From contig NW_019775871.1 in the NCBI RefSeq assembly GCF_001039355.2, forward strand, positions 158,726 to 184,323: a stretch of DNA of 25,598 nt, read 5' to 3'. Source of the stretch: Lingula anatina. Its lineage: Eukaryota; Brachiopoda; Lingulata; Lingulida; Lingulidae. Numbering within the stretch: the stretch's first letter is position 1; each line of letters starts with the position of its first letter. This document shows, one piece after another, positions 10,208-20,692 of the stretch. A model generated the notes under the pieces. It saw only the letters and a program-made list of their open reading frames with translations, was not told the origin of the DNA and searched no databases. A program made the position numbers and the translations under genes.

Positions 10208-12385
10208 TATTAGTAAGCGGGGCCGTCGCTGGCGCACTAGTTCAGTCAACTCTCTGAGTTTCATTATTTACTGTCACCATAGGGCGATAACGAACTAACT
10301 CTACGTCATCAAGGTCTTGGCCTTGTCTTCTTTCTCTGTCCTCAAAAGTATAGCATATCCCGGAGCATTGCTCCTGCTATAATTAAAACGTTCATAACGA
10401 CTTGCTTTGCCCTCCTAAGGATGTTTCGTGCTCAGAAACTACGGGACTACCGGTAGTTGGACCCTGGAGCCTTTCAAGGTTCTTTAATGTTGAGAAATAT
10501 TTTTTTCGGTCGATGGTGTAATGTAAACACGAGAGGAAGGCACATTTCCAACGTGAATACAAGAACCTTACGTCAATTATCACGTACCTGACATCAGAGG
10601 AACTTTCACTTTATAACAAAGAGGCTCAGCTTCTCGTTGTTAGAGATAGGCGATGTTTTTTTTTCCTTTTGTAACATCAGTTAAATGTTACAGAAGGAAG
10701 AAAATGACCCCATCTAAGAGGTTCTTTACACTTTGTTATTCAGACAAGTTAAAGTACAGTTTTGTCTAGTTTACGTGGTGATATTACGATCGGTCATAAG
10801 GTCATTCAAAAGACGTAGCTAGCATTAAGCATGATGTACAGTGTACTTTTGAAAAGGTCAGTTTACAGATGTTATTATGTCTGTGCTTCGGTTGAATGTT
10901 TGACAAGGAAAACTCCCCAAAATATTTTACAAGGAATAAATTATTGATTGTAGACTTTTCAAACGTATCACCTATGTATATAACAGCATGTAAAATGCGT
11001 TTGGTGAATATGCCTTGTATGTCTTATTATTATCTGATACTTGATACTTTAAGCAAATGTAAACATTATCCATCTTTTGATACGTCATAAATTCGTTGAG
11101 TAAATTCACTTTTGTTTACATTTTATACATCTATTGACCTTAAGAATTGTACAGGTTGCAGAATGTTTAGAGATATGCCAACAACTGAGATATCTCACTT
11201 CACTGTTGAAGATTCGTGACAGGACGGAAATGTGCTAATTTGTACAAATCAACGCCCTATAAAATATATTTGATAATGAATATACATGATATTCAGAGAT
11301 CTAGAGTGACAGACATCTAAATGTGAGGCGCAATGTTCCCGAAGCCTCACACACACTCGAATCTCATACAAACGGATGAAGCTCATTGTTTTTCCCCGCA
11401 TTGAGAATATTGTCTGTCAGAGGCACATTCATTTTGCCATCGTCAACCAAATGTGACGCACAATGTGCCCTCGAAACCGCATACACGCTCGGAAATAACA
11501 AAACGGGGTGTGACCTTGACCTAGTTATGTTCCTCGCAATGAAGCTGTCTACTTCAAATGAGGGAATTGTTTTGCAACCCCCAGTTGAATGTGACATGTT
11601 ATGTACCCTCGATTCCAAAAATGCAGGGCAAACCTCTTCCAATTTCTTTCTGACTCTTGAAATCGAACTCTCTGCTTGAATCAAGAAAATCTTAACTACC
11701 TTGAAAATTATCGATACTTGGATGAAGGACGTTAGTATCGCTGTCCGAGTCTAATACGGACGAGTTAACAATGTACCCACCATAACCGCTGTCAGACGCG
11801 TATGAGTATAATTCAAAATCAAAATGATGAACAATACTGCCTTGATCTATATCAGTGCTGCCGTTGTTCAATGATCCAATATTTTCGAATGAAATCTAAA
11901 CTCTTCGAATGACTCTGCAGAAATCATTTACTTTGCTTTTCCAGCTTTCTTTGGATGCAAAAATAGCAGGGTCTTGTTTTGAACATGGCGATATTCCCCA
12001 AAACGGAACTTCAACTGATCACCTACCCGACGAAGCTAGCTACAACCTAGGTAAACAAACAGTTTACAGCATATTTACAATGACACACATCGTGCGTATA
12101 GTTCCGCCTCTCTAAAATCTAACGCAGGATATTCCTCGCGTATACAGATTGTCATACAATAAAAACACAAAATGTTTGGATTTCACCGGTACCACAGATA
12201 CACTTTCGATCCTCTATAGGGGTGCGGGAGGGGAGGCCCTCCTTCACTGACAATTCGTGAGATGACAACCTAAACCGAGTTGCGATATTTCTCTCAAACC
12301 TCTTGATGTTCATGTCAGTATAAATGTCTGATACGTTAAGATCCAGCTTATTATCTCTATACATTACATAAAAAATAATAATTAT
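10208..12385. repeat. 2.17 kb direct repeat, copy B
   Basis: This is the second copy of the block at 8044-10206. Unlike copy A, it continues without interruption into the unique sequence 12386-12693 and then the stop codon of the P450 gene, so copy B is the natural 3' flank of that gene. It keeps the 14-base segment CGCACAATGTGCCC near 11457 and CTCT near 12292, both shared with the third copy and missing in copy A. Confidence 0.9.
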
Positions 12386-12693
12386 ATATATACAATACAT
12401 GAAATGCATTAATTCCCAATATTCAATACATAAAATACAACAAATAAACTTTTATATGAAAAATGAAAACATATTTGTTATATTCATCACTGTATATTGG
12501 TATGTGTACAGACATCTCATATTGGATAGCTGGAGTTACGCTGCACATTGTTTTAAAACGCATTGTGAAATAATATCTCTATAAAAAGTATGTTGATTAA
12601 ATTGAAAAAGTATGTAAGCTAAGTCTTGCTGACAGATATTGACAATTATGACACGTGCTATGGAACCTTGTGAATACGTTCAGTTAATGTCTA

Positions 12694-15600
12694 TTATTCA
12701 GTATTATTGACCACTACATTCCGCCTTGTAAGACGCACGGTGACACCTTTCTCTGGCTGCACTGTGCTCTTGGCTACGTGAACCAGTGGGATCTGCGTCT
12801 CTGAACAGCTCTCAACGCTGAACTTCTTCACGAGACACGCCAAGGTCATCTTGGCCTTCATCAGGGCGAACCTCATACCAATGCAGTTTCTGGGGCCTGC
12901 CCCAAATGGAAGCCAGGCCATAGGGTGACGCTTAGCAATCCTCTCTGCTGTGAACCTGGATAGAAGAACAGAACAAAGATGATGTACAGTTACACGTCAC
13001 GTCACGTGAACCGTGTACACCAACGACTATAGCTGAGCATGAATACGCTTGGATGGCAATTGGATGACTTTACAATTACAAAGCTTTGACATTTATTATT
13101 AAAATAAAAACGATTTTTCTAATAACTAAAAGCATCCTCCGAAAAGTTATTTATTTATTTTTATAATCAAATATAAGGTAATAGGATAATAAACAAGATT
13201 GAAAGGGCTTTTGAGAGAAAAAAACTGAAAAGTTAAGACTCAAACATTTCAAATGTAAGCACAAAGATTTAGATTTAATAATAGTTCCATAGTTTATCTC
13301 AGTTTACAACAACTCGTTTTAAACTTGATATATAGCAATATCATATAAAAATCGATAGACGGCAGCACCTTACCGTTCAGGACAGAAGAGGCTGGGATCT
13401 GGGGGTCCCCAGTGATCGGGATCCATGTGGATACTGTATATGTTACAGCGGACACTCATGCCTTTGGGAATGTGAACACCCATCACTGTGCATGATTCCT
13501 CGGCTGTTCTCTCTGGTCCACTAGTGAAAACATACTGGTTTATAGAAGTAGTTTGACAAAGGAGTCCATGATGAAAAGTAATCGTTTCTAAAGAGGCTTA
13601 TTCTACCCAAATTGTGCTTTCTATCTATAAGACTTTTCCTTAAAAGACCCTGATTACAAGACTTCCTCATAAACGATTCAATATTTAATCATTACACAAA
13701 AGCCAATGAAAAACCTATTTCCCTGAAAAATGACTAACCTCATTCTTTAGAATCCGTTTCCAAAGAAAGGGTATGTAGGGAAAGGGTAGAACAAAGCAGG
13801 TGCTCCCAATAATTCATTAATGGTTATTTCCTTAGCGAAAAATAAAGTATGTAGCTGCTTATACTAACCTTTTATATAAGAATATAAATGTTAATTAAAT
13901 TTGTATTTTTGAGTCCACTTACACTGAAGCGACAGGGTGTAGTCGTAGCGTTTCCTTGAGGAACATGTCCAAATACTGCATCTTACTTATGGTCTCATAC
14001 GATGGAGGACCCTAAAAGAGTTTTGAAAAAAGACTAATTAACAACCATAATGAATCAACATGACAAAGATAATTCTTTCCATACGGAAATTGAAATCAAA
14101 TTCTCCTATTTTCGCCTTAAAATCACGACATCAACACAATGTATGCACATTTACGATCAATACCTCATGTATAGGTAATGGTTGGCTCATCTTCTAAAAA
14201 ATATGTCACTCTGCATCAGTTATAAACCTTTGCAGCACTTTGCAGCACATAATAGTACACGTCCCCCGTTTCGCTCTAAAAAAGGTGTGTACAGAAGCTA
14301 CATCCAAATCCAACTATATTACTCCAAATCCAACTGCGTGTATATTCATACACCGCTGTTTCAATATATAGTCGCTTCCATTCAAGAGAGATATGCTTGC
14401 TGTCCTACCTCTCCAATGCAGTATTGGTCTACCTCCTCCTGGAGAGCTTTCTGCGCCTCTGGACTCGTTGCTAGGTGGTAGGCGGCGTAGGCCAGGGCGG
14501 TGCTGGTGGTTTCATATCCAGCCAACAGAAACGACGAACACTGCGTTTGGATCTCCTAAAGATAAAAATACCATAGCTACCCATGATTGCTCAGTCATCT
14601 TTTACTGAAATAATGGTGCTGCTTGTGTTGGCATTAATTAACGTGTCTGCATATAGCCGTGAAGCGTGAGATTTTTTGGCACACAAACACACCAACAAAC
14701 ACACAAGATTAATTTTTACCTTTTCTGTGAGTTTGGCCTTCTGTGTAATTCTTCTTTGAGATGACGAAGAGTCGTTCTGCTGACCCGTTTCGCCTCCCTC
14801 TTGTGTTGTTATTACGTCACTGTCCGTCATCGCTTGGGGTACAGTCGAGTCCAGATTGTCAGTTCTGGCGTCCAACATTAGCTGTAGAAGATCCACGCGT
14901 CGAGACTGAAAGTTTACTACATGATTGTCAACCAGTTTCAATTAGTTTATTGGTCACTGAAATACTTTGTTGAAGGGTATTTATTCACGTTGTTTTAACT
15001 GTATTTGATATATGTGATCTCATCTCATCTCATCTCATTTCAATTATTCACCTTAATCAAATTATTGACATTATAACTATAACAATTGTAATTGTCATCA
15101 AATAAATATATTGGATAAAAACGCCCAAACAGAGAAAGAAAAAAGCCGGAAGCTTTGGAGTTTTGCATTGTTTATAGTTTACCTTTGGATCATTTAATCT
15201 GGACTGTACGGCAGCCCTGGCAAGTACATTTATGTCATGTCTCGTCTTTCTCATCAGATATTTGTTCCACACCTTGGCTAGACCGGTCAACGATGGGAAA
15301 AGATCTGCAAACAGAGACATATATAAGGTACAGATCGTATAAAAATACGATTTGCTTTAATGATAGTTTGATCCTTAACTTTATAAGTAGCGTTCAATGC
15401 GCTTATTGGTTTGAACACCAGTATTCATTGATATACATTTTCTACAATGTTGGTAAATATCAGCAAAAATTACATCTGTGGTTATCTCAAATCTGCCAAC
15501 CCAAACTTGCACTTCACAAAAATGATATACAAGTAACTTTAGATGTGTTTATAATTTGGGTCTAGAATAATTCATAGTACACTGTAAGAAGATGAATATT

Positions 15601-15976
15601 GCACATAGTTTAAATAAACAATAAACTGAAAACATTCTTGCAGCTATATTTTAAGTCTCAGTACTTAAGACTTTCTCTAAAAGACTTTAGACTTTCTCTA
15701 AAACTGGCCTATTCTTTCTAAAATTAACATTGTTATGACGTGAACATACCGGAAATTAACATTGGCCACTTCATCATCAGTGACGTGCTGAACACTTTAC
15801 GACATGCTGCCAAAAATGGTGACGTGTTATCTCGCACTGAGTTAATCTCGAGACCAAAGCCACATGAGCCAATGACTTCCAGGGTAAGGCCTTGGAATTC
15901 ACTGAAATTATATACCACAAAATATAGCGTATTGAATAACCCGAAATCACAGCTAGCTTTATCAAACTCCAGTTAC

Positions 15977-16017
<41 letters not shown>

Positions 16018-19000
16018 TATCGTTACAAAAACATGATAATGGCGGCTACGGAATCTGTGTATATGCATTTGTACGCGTAAGAGGATGAAAAGAACTATAT
16101 AAAGAATGTATGTCTGGTACTTTTAATGTGCAGGAGGATTAAATCTCCCCCGAACCTCATCCTTTTTTAATACAGTCGTAACGTCTAAAGCCCCTCTGTC
16201 TATCCCACTGTCTGTCACACAAACGTCACCAGCTCTTACGTCTTGTTACACTGAACATTATTCAGAAAACTGAAGCTCGAGGTTAAATACCATAGGGAAA
16301 CGTACATAAACGTACGATTTTATTGAAATCGCGAAGCTGACATCTAACGTTCGGCTTTATTCATCCATTTCCATTCAAGCTGTGAAACTTTACGTGACTT
16401 TGTCAGTAGTTAGTACTTACCCGTGGATATCGAACGGTTTTTCTTCCTGGCAACGCTTCTCCATTGAATCTATGAAACTGTTCACCGACTCCTGGATCAT
16501 TGGCGCCATCTGCAATGAAACGAAGCTACACATGCCACAGTCTATACAACCGCATATTTATCGAAGAGAGATCAAATAAAGCTATCACCTTGGGGGTCGG
16601 AGTACTCAGGATTGTATACGACAGAAGCATCTTATGCCGACACGTTAAGTCTCGAACCGAACTTTTTACTTTTCATAATCATATGTTTTCTTACTTGTTT
16701 CAATTTGAGGGAGGAGAAGGTCGGGTTGATTATTACACGTAAGCGCTTCCATCGTTTTCCTTTCGCGAAAACCATCTGTGTTTCTTCATCTTCCGTGTCT
16801 ATTGAATTAGGAATCTAAAAAAAATGAATTCAAATTGATTCTATTTCACCCCAAAACATCGTCTAGCCAGCCCGACAATAAACATTTTCTAAGGTCTCAT
16901 TCACAGAGTCACCATCGGTCTACCATCGATCGACTTAACTCCGTGGGGACGCTCGCTGTCTGCAACAACTGAATGTCACGCCTCCTCCTGCCGTTAAGAA
17001 GAATACAAGAAAAAAATTAAGTTGGTGGTTAAACGAGTAAGTTTGAAACAGGAGAAGGTGTGTCGTTCAGTAAAGCAGATTGCACTTAGCAAGAGCCCCT
17101 GCAGAGTTGGGTCGTCTGACATGGACAGATAGTATCCATGGGAATCGGGTCTTAAATGCACTGGTCAACTAATCAAAATGAAAACGCAATGCTCATGAGA
17201 TTCTTGGTAAGCGGCATGTTTGGGGGAAATAATTTTGATGATAATACCACCTATAAATCTTTATGGTATTATTGATAATTGTTACTCACTGCTCTTTGGT
17301 GAAAATTACTGAACTGTTTGACAAAGACTTCTTGCAGAAAATCGACATCTGAGGTCACTATACTGGGAGAACTGAGGAAGAAGACCCTAAAATAAAGACA
17401 ATACCCTGTTAAAATATGCTTTGGAAAACTGGTATTATATATCTGGCATGTATCGCAATAAATAGTGGCGATTACGCACCAATCTTTTGAAGAGTTGCTT
17501 AAAGCAACAAAAATAGTAAATGATAATAAAGACTAAAAAGGACTTGAGAATATGTTGTATATATGTGAAGAGTGCGTTCATACATACCCAAACGTTTTTC
17601 CATAGAGCTGTTCCCACTTTCTGTATGCCATCCAAACTGGCTGGGACTAGATCAAAATGAATGTGCATTTCACTATTGACTGATTTTTGTAGTTCAAATA
17701 TTGGTATCCATAGTGAGTTATATATTTTTACAAACTCTGGATGCAAATTGGAACGGCTTTACATAGTAAACATTTGACTTTGATATAGCAACCCAAAACG
17801 TGAACAAATGTCCCTACGTCCTTTTCAAAAGTATAATTGTAATTAAAGGTTATTGCAGCTTAAATATCATGGTCACCTGAGGACACAATCGACATGAATG
17901 CTGTTTCCCCATACATGCACGGTGTTACTGGGATAAAGTAACGACGAGGGCAACTACTTGTGAAAAGCCTTCCACATGTATGATATTACAACTGGCAATC
18001 ACTTTATACGTTGATAGTAAATACAGCGTATTTCATCATTTCGGGAATGAGCTAGTAATTTTTCACAATTATCTGATTAAAAATACACTGTTTATTTGCA
18101 GTTTTGTTATTTTCCAATGTGAAAACAAACCATTATCTGTCTGAAATTTCCGAATATGAGGTTTGGCGGAGGACCGTTGATTCCCATCTTCTTGAACACA
18201 CGGAAACTGTCTATCCTCTGCCTAAATGCAAAATAACACGGGCTGTTTATCTTAGTTAGGGATAGGTATAATACAGTGGCAAATTTAGGGGAGAGAGGTA
18301 TTGGAGGCCCTGACCCCTTTCGATTTCTGAAGAAAAATCACCAATGGTCCTCTCTTGAAATTAGAATTTCAACTAGCTGAATCATAAATATGAAAATTCT
18401 CAGACACAAGCCTAAAATTTTCCGTACCGTTAGCTTACGGCCAACCTGGTCGAAGGCCTTCATCAGACTGACGTGAGTACGGAAAATTTTAGGCTTGTGT
18501 CTGAGAATTTTCATATTTTTCCAACAACCAAGCTAATGAACCTTTTTGCTCACTAGCTGAATCATAGTTCTAAATCGTACCAAATAGCACTGTTCGCATT
18601 CGAAAATACCAAAAATGTGTCGGGGCCATTAAGCGGACCCCTCTCTTCAAATAATCCTAGATCCGCCTTGTAATAATAATGCAATGCTTGTGATAATAAT
18701 TATATTTCTTATTCAGAGTACTTGACGGGTCACTCACTTTTATTACATGTATCACAGTAAATTGTCAATTAGAGCTTGGAGAAGTCGAGAGATTTTTGAC
18801 AACTCTTGTGCATGTAGCATGTATTATAGTCACAGCTAATTAGGGGAACGTCCACACTGTAGTAATTGTTTCATTATTGCAAAACGTGAATTCCAAACTG
18901 TGCTAGTCAAATGATCAAATTAGTTATATGTATACGTATATGTATGCTCGGTTTTAAATCCACTACAATATCACGTTTGTATTTGGTGATATATTGTACC

Positions 19001-19128
19001 TACCACAGCCATACTATGATATAGTGATATATTATACCTACTACAATACCACATTTGATGTAGTATTGTACGTACCACAGCCATACTGACGCCAGGATGA
19101 CGAAAACAGCCACCAGATACAGCCACAT
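12694..19128 (-). CDS. cytochrome P450, CYP3 clan (complete, 13 coding exons)
   Basis: This is a microsomal haem monooxygenase that would use NADPH-P450 reductase to oxidise hydrophobic substrates at the ER membrane; the substrate is unknown. Exons, 5' to 3' on the minus strand: 19128-19076, 18221-18131, 17640-17588, 17386-17290, 16814-16695, 16509-16421, 15901-15750, 15304-15183, 14905-14720, 14555-14409, 14011-13923, 13520-13374, 12955-12694 (stop included). All introns are GT-AG, phases join without a stop, and the product is 535 residues. Landmarks: an N-terminal anchor (MWLYLVAVFVILASVWLW), the proline hinge INGPPPN, C-helix WKRLR (W120), I-helix AGYETT (333-338), K-helix ETLR (390-393), PERF (447-450) and the haem loop FGAGPRNCIG with ligand C473. 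No key residue is missing. A hydrophilic insert in exon 9 (about residues 275-315) lengthens the H-I region. CYP3-like is judged from the KxxGIxGPxP start, the RVDLLQLM segment and the FALMKAKM/QIPL C-terminus. The subfamily is not assigned. Confidence 0.95.
15976..16016. repeat. (AG)n microsatellite in intron 6
   Basis: This is a nearly pure AG run, with one AAAG interruption near its start, inside the 519-base intron between coding exons 6 and 7 of the P450 gene, close to the exon-7 acceptor at 15902. Confidence 0.95.
18274..18670 (-). mobile_element. hAT-like non-autonomous element in P450 intron 1
   Basis: The left end CAGTGGCAAATTTAGG at 18274 and the inverse of the right end (CAAGGCGGATCTAGGATTAT) are diverged terminal inverted repeats. 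The flanks GTATAATA (18266-18273) and TAATAATA (18671-18678) match at 6 of 8 bases, as expected for an old 8-base hAT target duplication. The right terminus is shared with the fragments at 836 and 4919. A hairpin insert (18387-18551) splits it. No transposase is encoded. It lies inside the 854-base first coding intron. Confidence 0.6.
18386..18566. mobile_element. perfect 42-base hairpin insert with 15-base target duplication
   Basis: 18386-18427 and 18477-18518 are perfect inverse complements of 42 bases separated by a 49-base loop. The insertion is bounded by the direct repeat ACTAGCTGAATCATA at 18372-18386 and 18552-18566, a 15-base duplication of the host hAT-like element. Duplications of that length suit retroposition rather than a cut-and-paste transposon. 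Perfect arms mean the insertion is young or maintained by gene conversion. The loop holds GGCC/GGCC around an internal loop and, on the minus strand, CTGATGA and GTAA. Confidence 0.8.
19004..19087 (-). repeat. 72-base duplication of exon-1 end and its splice donor
   Basis: ACCACAGCCATACT occurs at 19074-19087, covering the end of coding exon 1 and its donor, and again at 19002-19015. On the minus strand both read AGTATGGCTGTG followed by GTACGT (real donor) or GTAGGT (downstream copy). The offset is exactly 72 bases, or 24 codons, and the stretch between has no in-frame stop. Use of the inner donor would insert 24 mostly hydrophobic residues after W18 and repeat the VWLW motif, without changing downstream phase. 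Confidence 0.75.
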
Positions 19129-19138
19129 CGTGAGTAGT
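19129..19138 (-). other. 5' untranslated part of coding exon 1
   Basis: Directly upstream of the P450 start ATG (19128) the minus strand reads TCTTTCTTTTAG followed by ACTACTCACG and ATG. This is a strong polypyrimidine-AG acceptor ending at 19139, so only 10 untranslated bases precede the ATG in this exon and at least one further upstream exon is expected. Confidence 0.65.
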
Positions 19139-19294
19139 CTAAAAGAAAGATTTAACAGTAAATTTAAAATAAAATTATCTACAAATCAGTACACCCTGTT
19201 TTTCAAAATAACAGCAGATGGGATTTTCCCTCAATTGACATCTGATCTTAACATACTGGCAACCTGCTACATGTCCTTTAAACTAACCATAAAT

Positions 19295-19320
19295 ATCTCT
19301 CTTTCTCTCTCTCTATCTCT
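19295..19320. repeat. (TC)n microsatellite
   Basis: A short TC-rich run on the plus strand, within the predicted 5'-UTR intron of the P450 gene. Confidence 0.85.
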
Positions 19321-19419
19321 CACATGAGTAGAAAGGGTCTATCACTAAATGATTCGCGTGTGGCTTAAAACTAAATCCCGTTTTCAAACCATATCCATAT
19401 GATGATGTAATAAAATTAT

Positions 19420-19655
19420 AAATAATAATTGTTAAACGTGAAATGTTTATGCTAATTTTTTAAGAGTGTGAGAGATTTAAAATGTGTCTACTGGTAGATA
19501 TATAACGCAAACAACGTCACTATTCTCTTGATGCCAAATAATAATTGTTAAACGTGAAAGGTTTATGCAATTTTTTAAGAGCGTCAGAGATTTTAAATTT
19601 GTCTACTGGTAGATATATAACGCAAGCAACGTCACTATTCTATTCTCGTGATGCC
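19420..19655. repeat. tandem duplication, 116 + 120 bases
   Basis: Both units begin AAATAATAATTGTTAAACGT and end GTGATGCC or TTGATGCC. Unit 1 is 19420-19535 and unit 2 is 19536-19655. They differ by about ten substitutions and a few short indels, for example ATGCTAATTTT against ATGCAATTTT. The repeat lies in the predicted 5'-UTR intron of the P450 gene, and nothing in it looks coding. Confidence 0.9.
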
Positions 19656-20315
19656 AAGAAGGTCTCATGATCAGTCTGTCTTTGACTTCCAGCATTTAAG
19701 AGACCTAGACTGATTTAAGCAAGATGTAGTCGTGAAGTTTTAGACAACATCGAGGTTAAATCCGAATATTCCGAGAGACGCTACGCAGAAATGTCAAGTG
19801 AAGCGAGATATTTTTGGGCAGCGGCTCGAGGTTGCCCTCGATCTTCACTGAAGCTTGCCTAAAGGGACAGGCTTCAGTGATCATCATATCGCCACGGTCA
19901 CATAACATCCCTGGGTATGTATGCTATCTTAATATCCCCATTGAGCTTGCTTTGTGCAGCAAATCTTTCGGTAGATCTAAAAAGAAATTAAGACTGGGCC
20001 CCCATACCCTAGATCGCTCTAACAGGATCGATCCATATCCAAGGGATTTCTCGTTAAATTGCTTTCAGCTTCGGCGGCTTAGGTGTCTGGTATGCCTACT
20101 GAAGCTGCTTAACGATAATTCATTACCCTCTAGAGGCTTCAGGAGGCGTGACAGGGGTCTAAGCCGCTTAAGTTGAATTGAAGAGATCCATCCAGAGTTA
20201 GTACGATAGGGTTTGGAATAGTTCCTTAGTCTAAATAAGACGTCACATTTAACTGTCAGGAATAGCCATCAATAGAAGTATAGACCTAAAGAAAATCCAA
20301 AAAAATGTTAATCAT
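19656..20315. other. no gene seen; interior of predicted 5'-UTR intron
   Basis: An open plus-strand frame of 120 codons (19814-20176) is Arg/Leu/Ser-rich with no domain. The local GC content is higher than around it, and CTTCAG/CTGAAG recurs several times. One instance is a small hairpin with arms around 19845-19855 and 19868-19878. It may be an unidentified repeat. Confidence 0.4.
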
Positions 20316-20321
20316 ACATAC

Positions 20322-20365
20322 CTTTTTCCTTTGACCTGCTTACAGGCTCCTGTAAATACACTAAC
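20322..20365 (-). other. predicted untranslated first exon of the P450 gene
   Basis: The minus strand reads CAGGTCAAAGGAAAAAG then GTATGTATG, a good donor with the last exon base at 20322. It lies about 65 bases downstream of a TATA box and pairs with the acceptor at 19139, giving an intron of about 1.18 kb. The transcription start is estimated from TATA spacing, so the outer edge is approximate. No ATG in frame with the coding exon is needed from it. Confidence 0.5.
20325..20337 (-). promoter_or_regulatory. DR1-like nuclear-receptor site
   Basis: The minus strand reads AGGTCA-A-AGGAAA: one perfect AGGTCA half-site and a degenerate second half spaced by one base. This is the arrangement bound by HNF4, RXR or PPAR-type receptors, which often control CYP genes in animals. 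It lies inside the predicted untranslated exon. Function is inferred from motif and position only. Confidence 0.35.
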
Positions 20366-20387
20366 TAAAACGTACCTTGCAAACCGG

Positions 20388-20394
20388 TTTTATA
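20388..20394 (-). promoter_or_regulatory. TATA box of the P450 gene
   Basis: TATAAAA on the minus strand lies in the context CCATATAAAACC, upstream of the predicted first exon. This is the expected position for a start site near 20360. TATA-like strings are common in AT-rich DNA, so the support comes from its spacing to the donor at 20321 and to the coding exon beyond. Confidence 0.5.
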
Positions 20395-20692
20395 TGGACG
20401 GCTTGTTTGTTGCGCCCTAGAAAAGGCCTAAATAAATATAGGACTCTTGCCTATTATGTTCGAAGGCAGAATTTAGGGCGCGCTGGTTATATTTAAACTG
20501 CTCTGTGTGCAGTTGCTGTATAACTATGCGCATTATTAACGGCAGGCAGACTGTATAAATTACCCAAAGCGTCCACAAAAAAGAATGTGACCCCTTGTGG
20601 TGCTAGAAAGATTATGCTCTACTTTAAATGTGCCTCATGTACGTCTCACGTTGAATGAAAATAAATGTGTTAAAAAACTCGGAGGCTGGCCT

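Noticed and set aside
17435-17746. 103-codon minus-strand frame over P450 exon 3
   Set aside because: It is in the wrong frame. The correct frame of 17588-17640 gives WEQLYGKTFG, which fits the P450 fold and joins both neighbouring exons.
18274-18670. CRISPR-like or other programmed repeat structure suggested by the perfect arms
   Set aside because: The eukaryotic context, a single inverted pair and the target duplication all point to a mobile element.
19814-20176. 120-codon Arg-rich plus-strand frame
   Set aside because: No homology recognised, and it lies within the predicted 5'-UTR intron on the opposite strand; probably repeat-derived.
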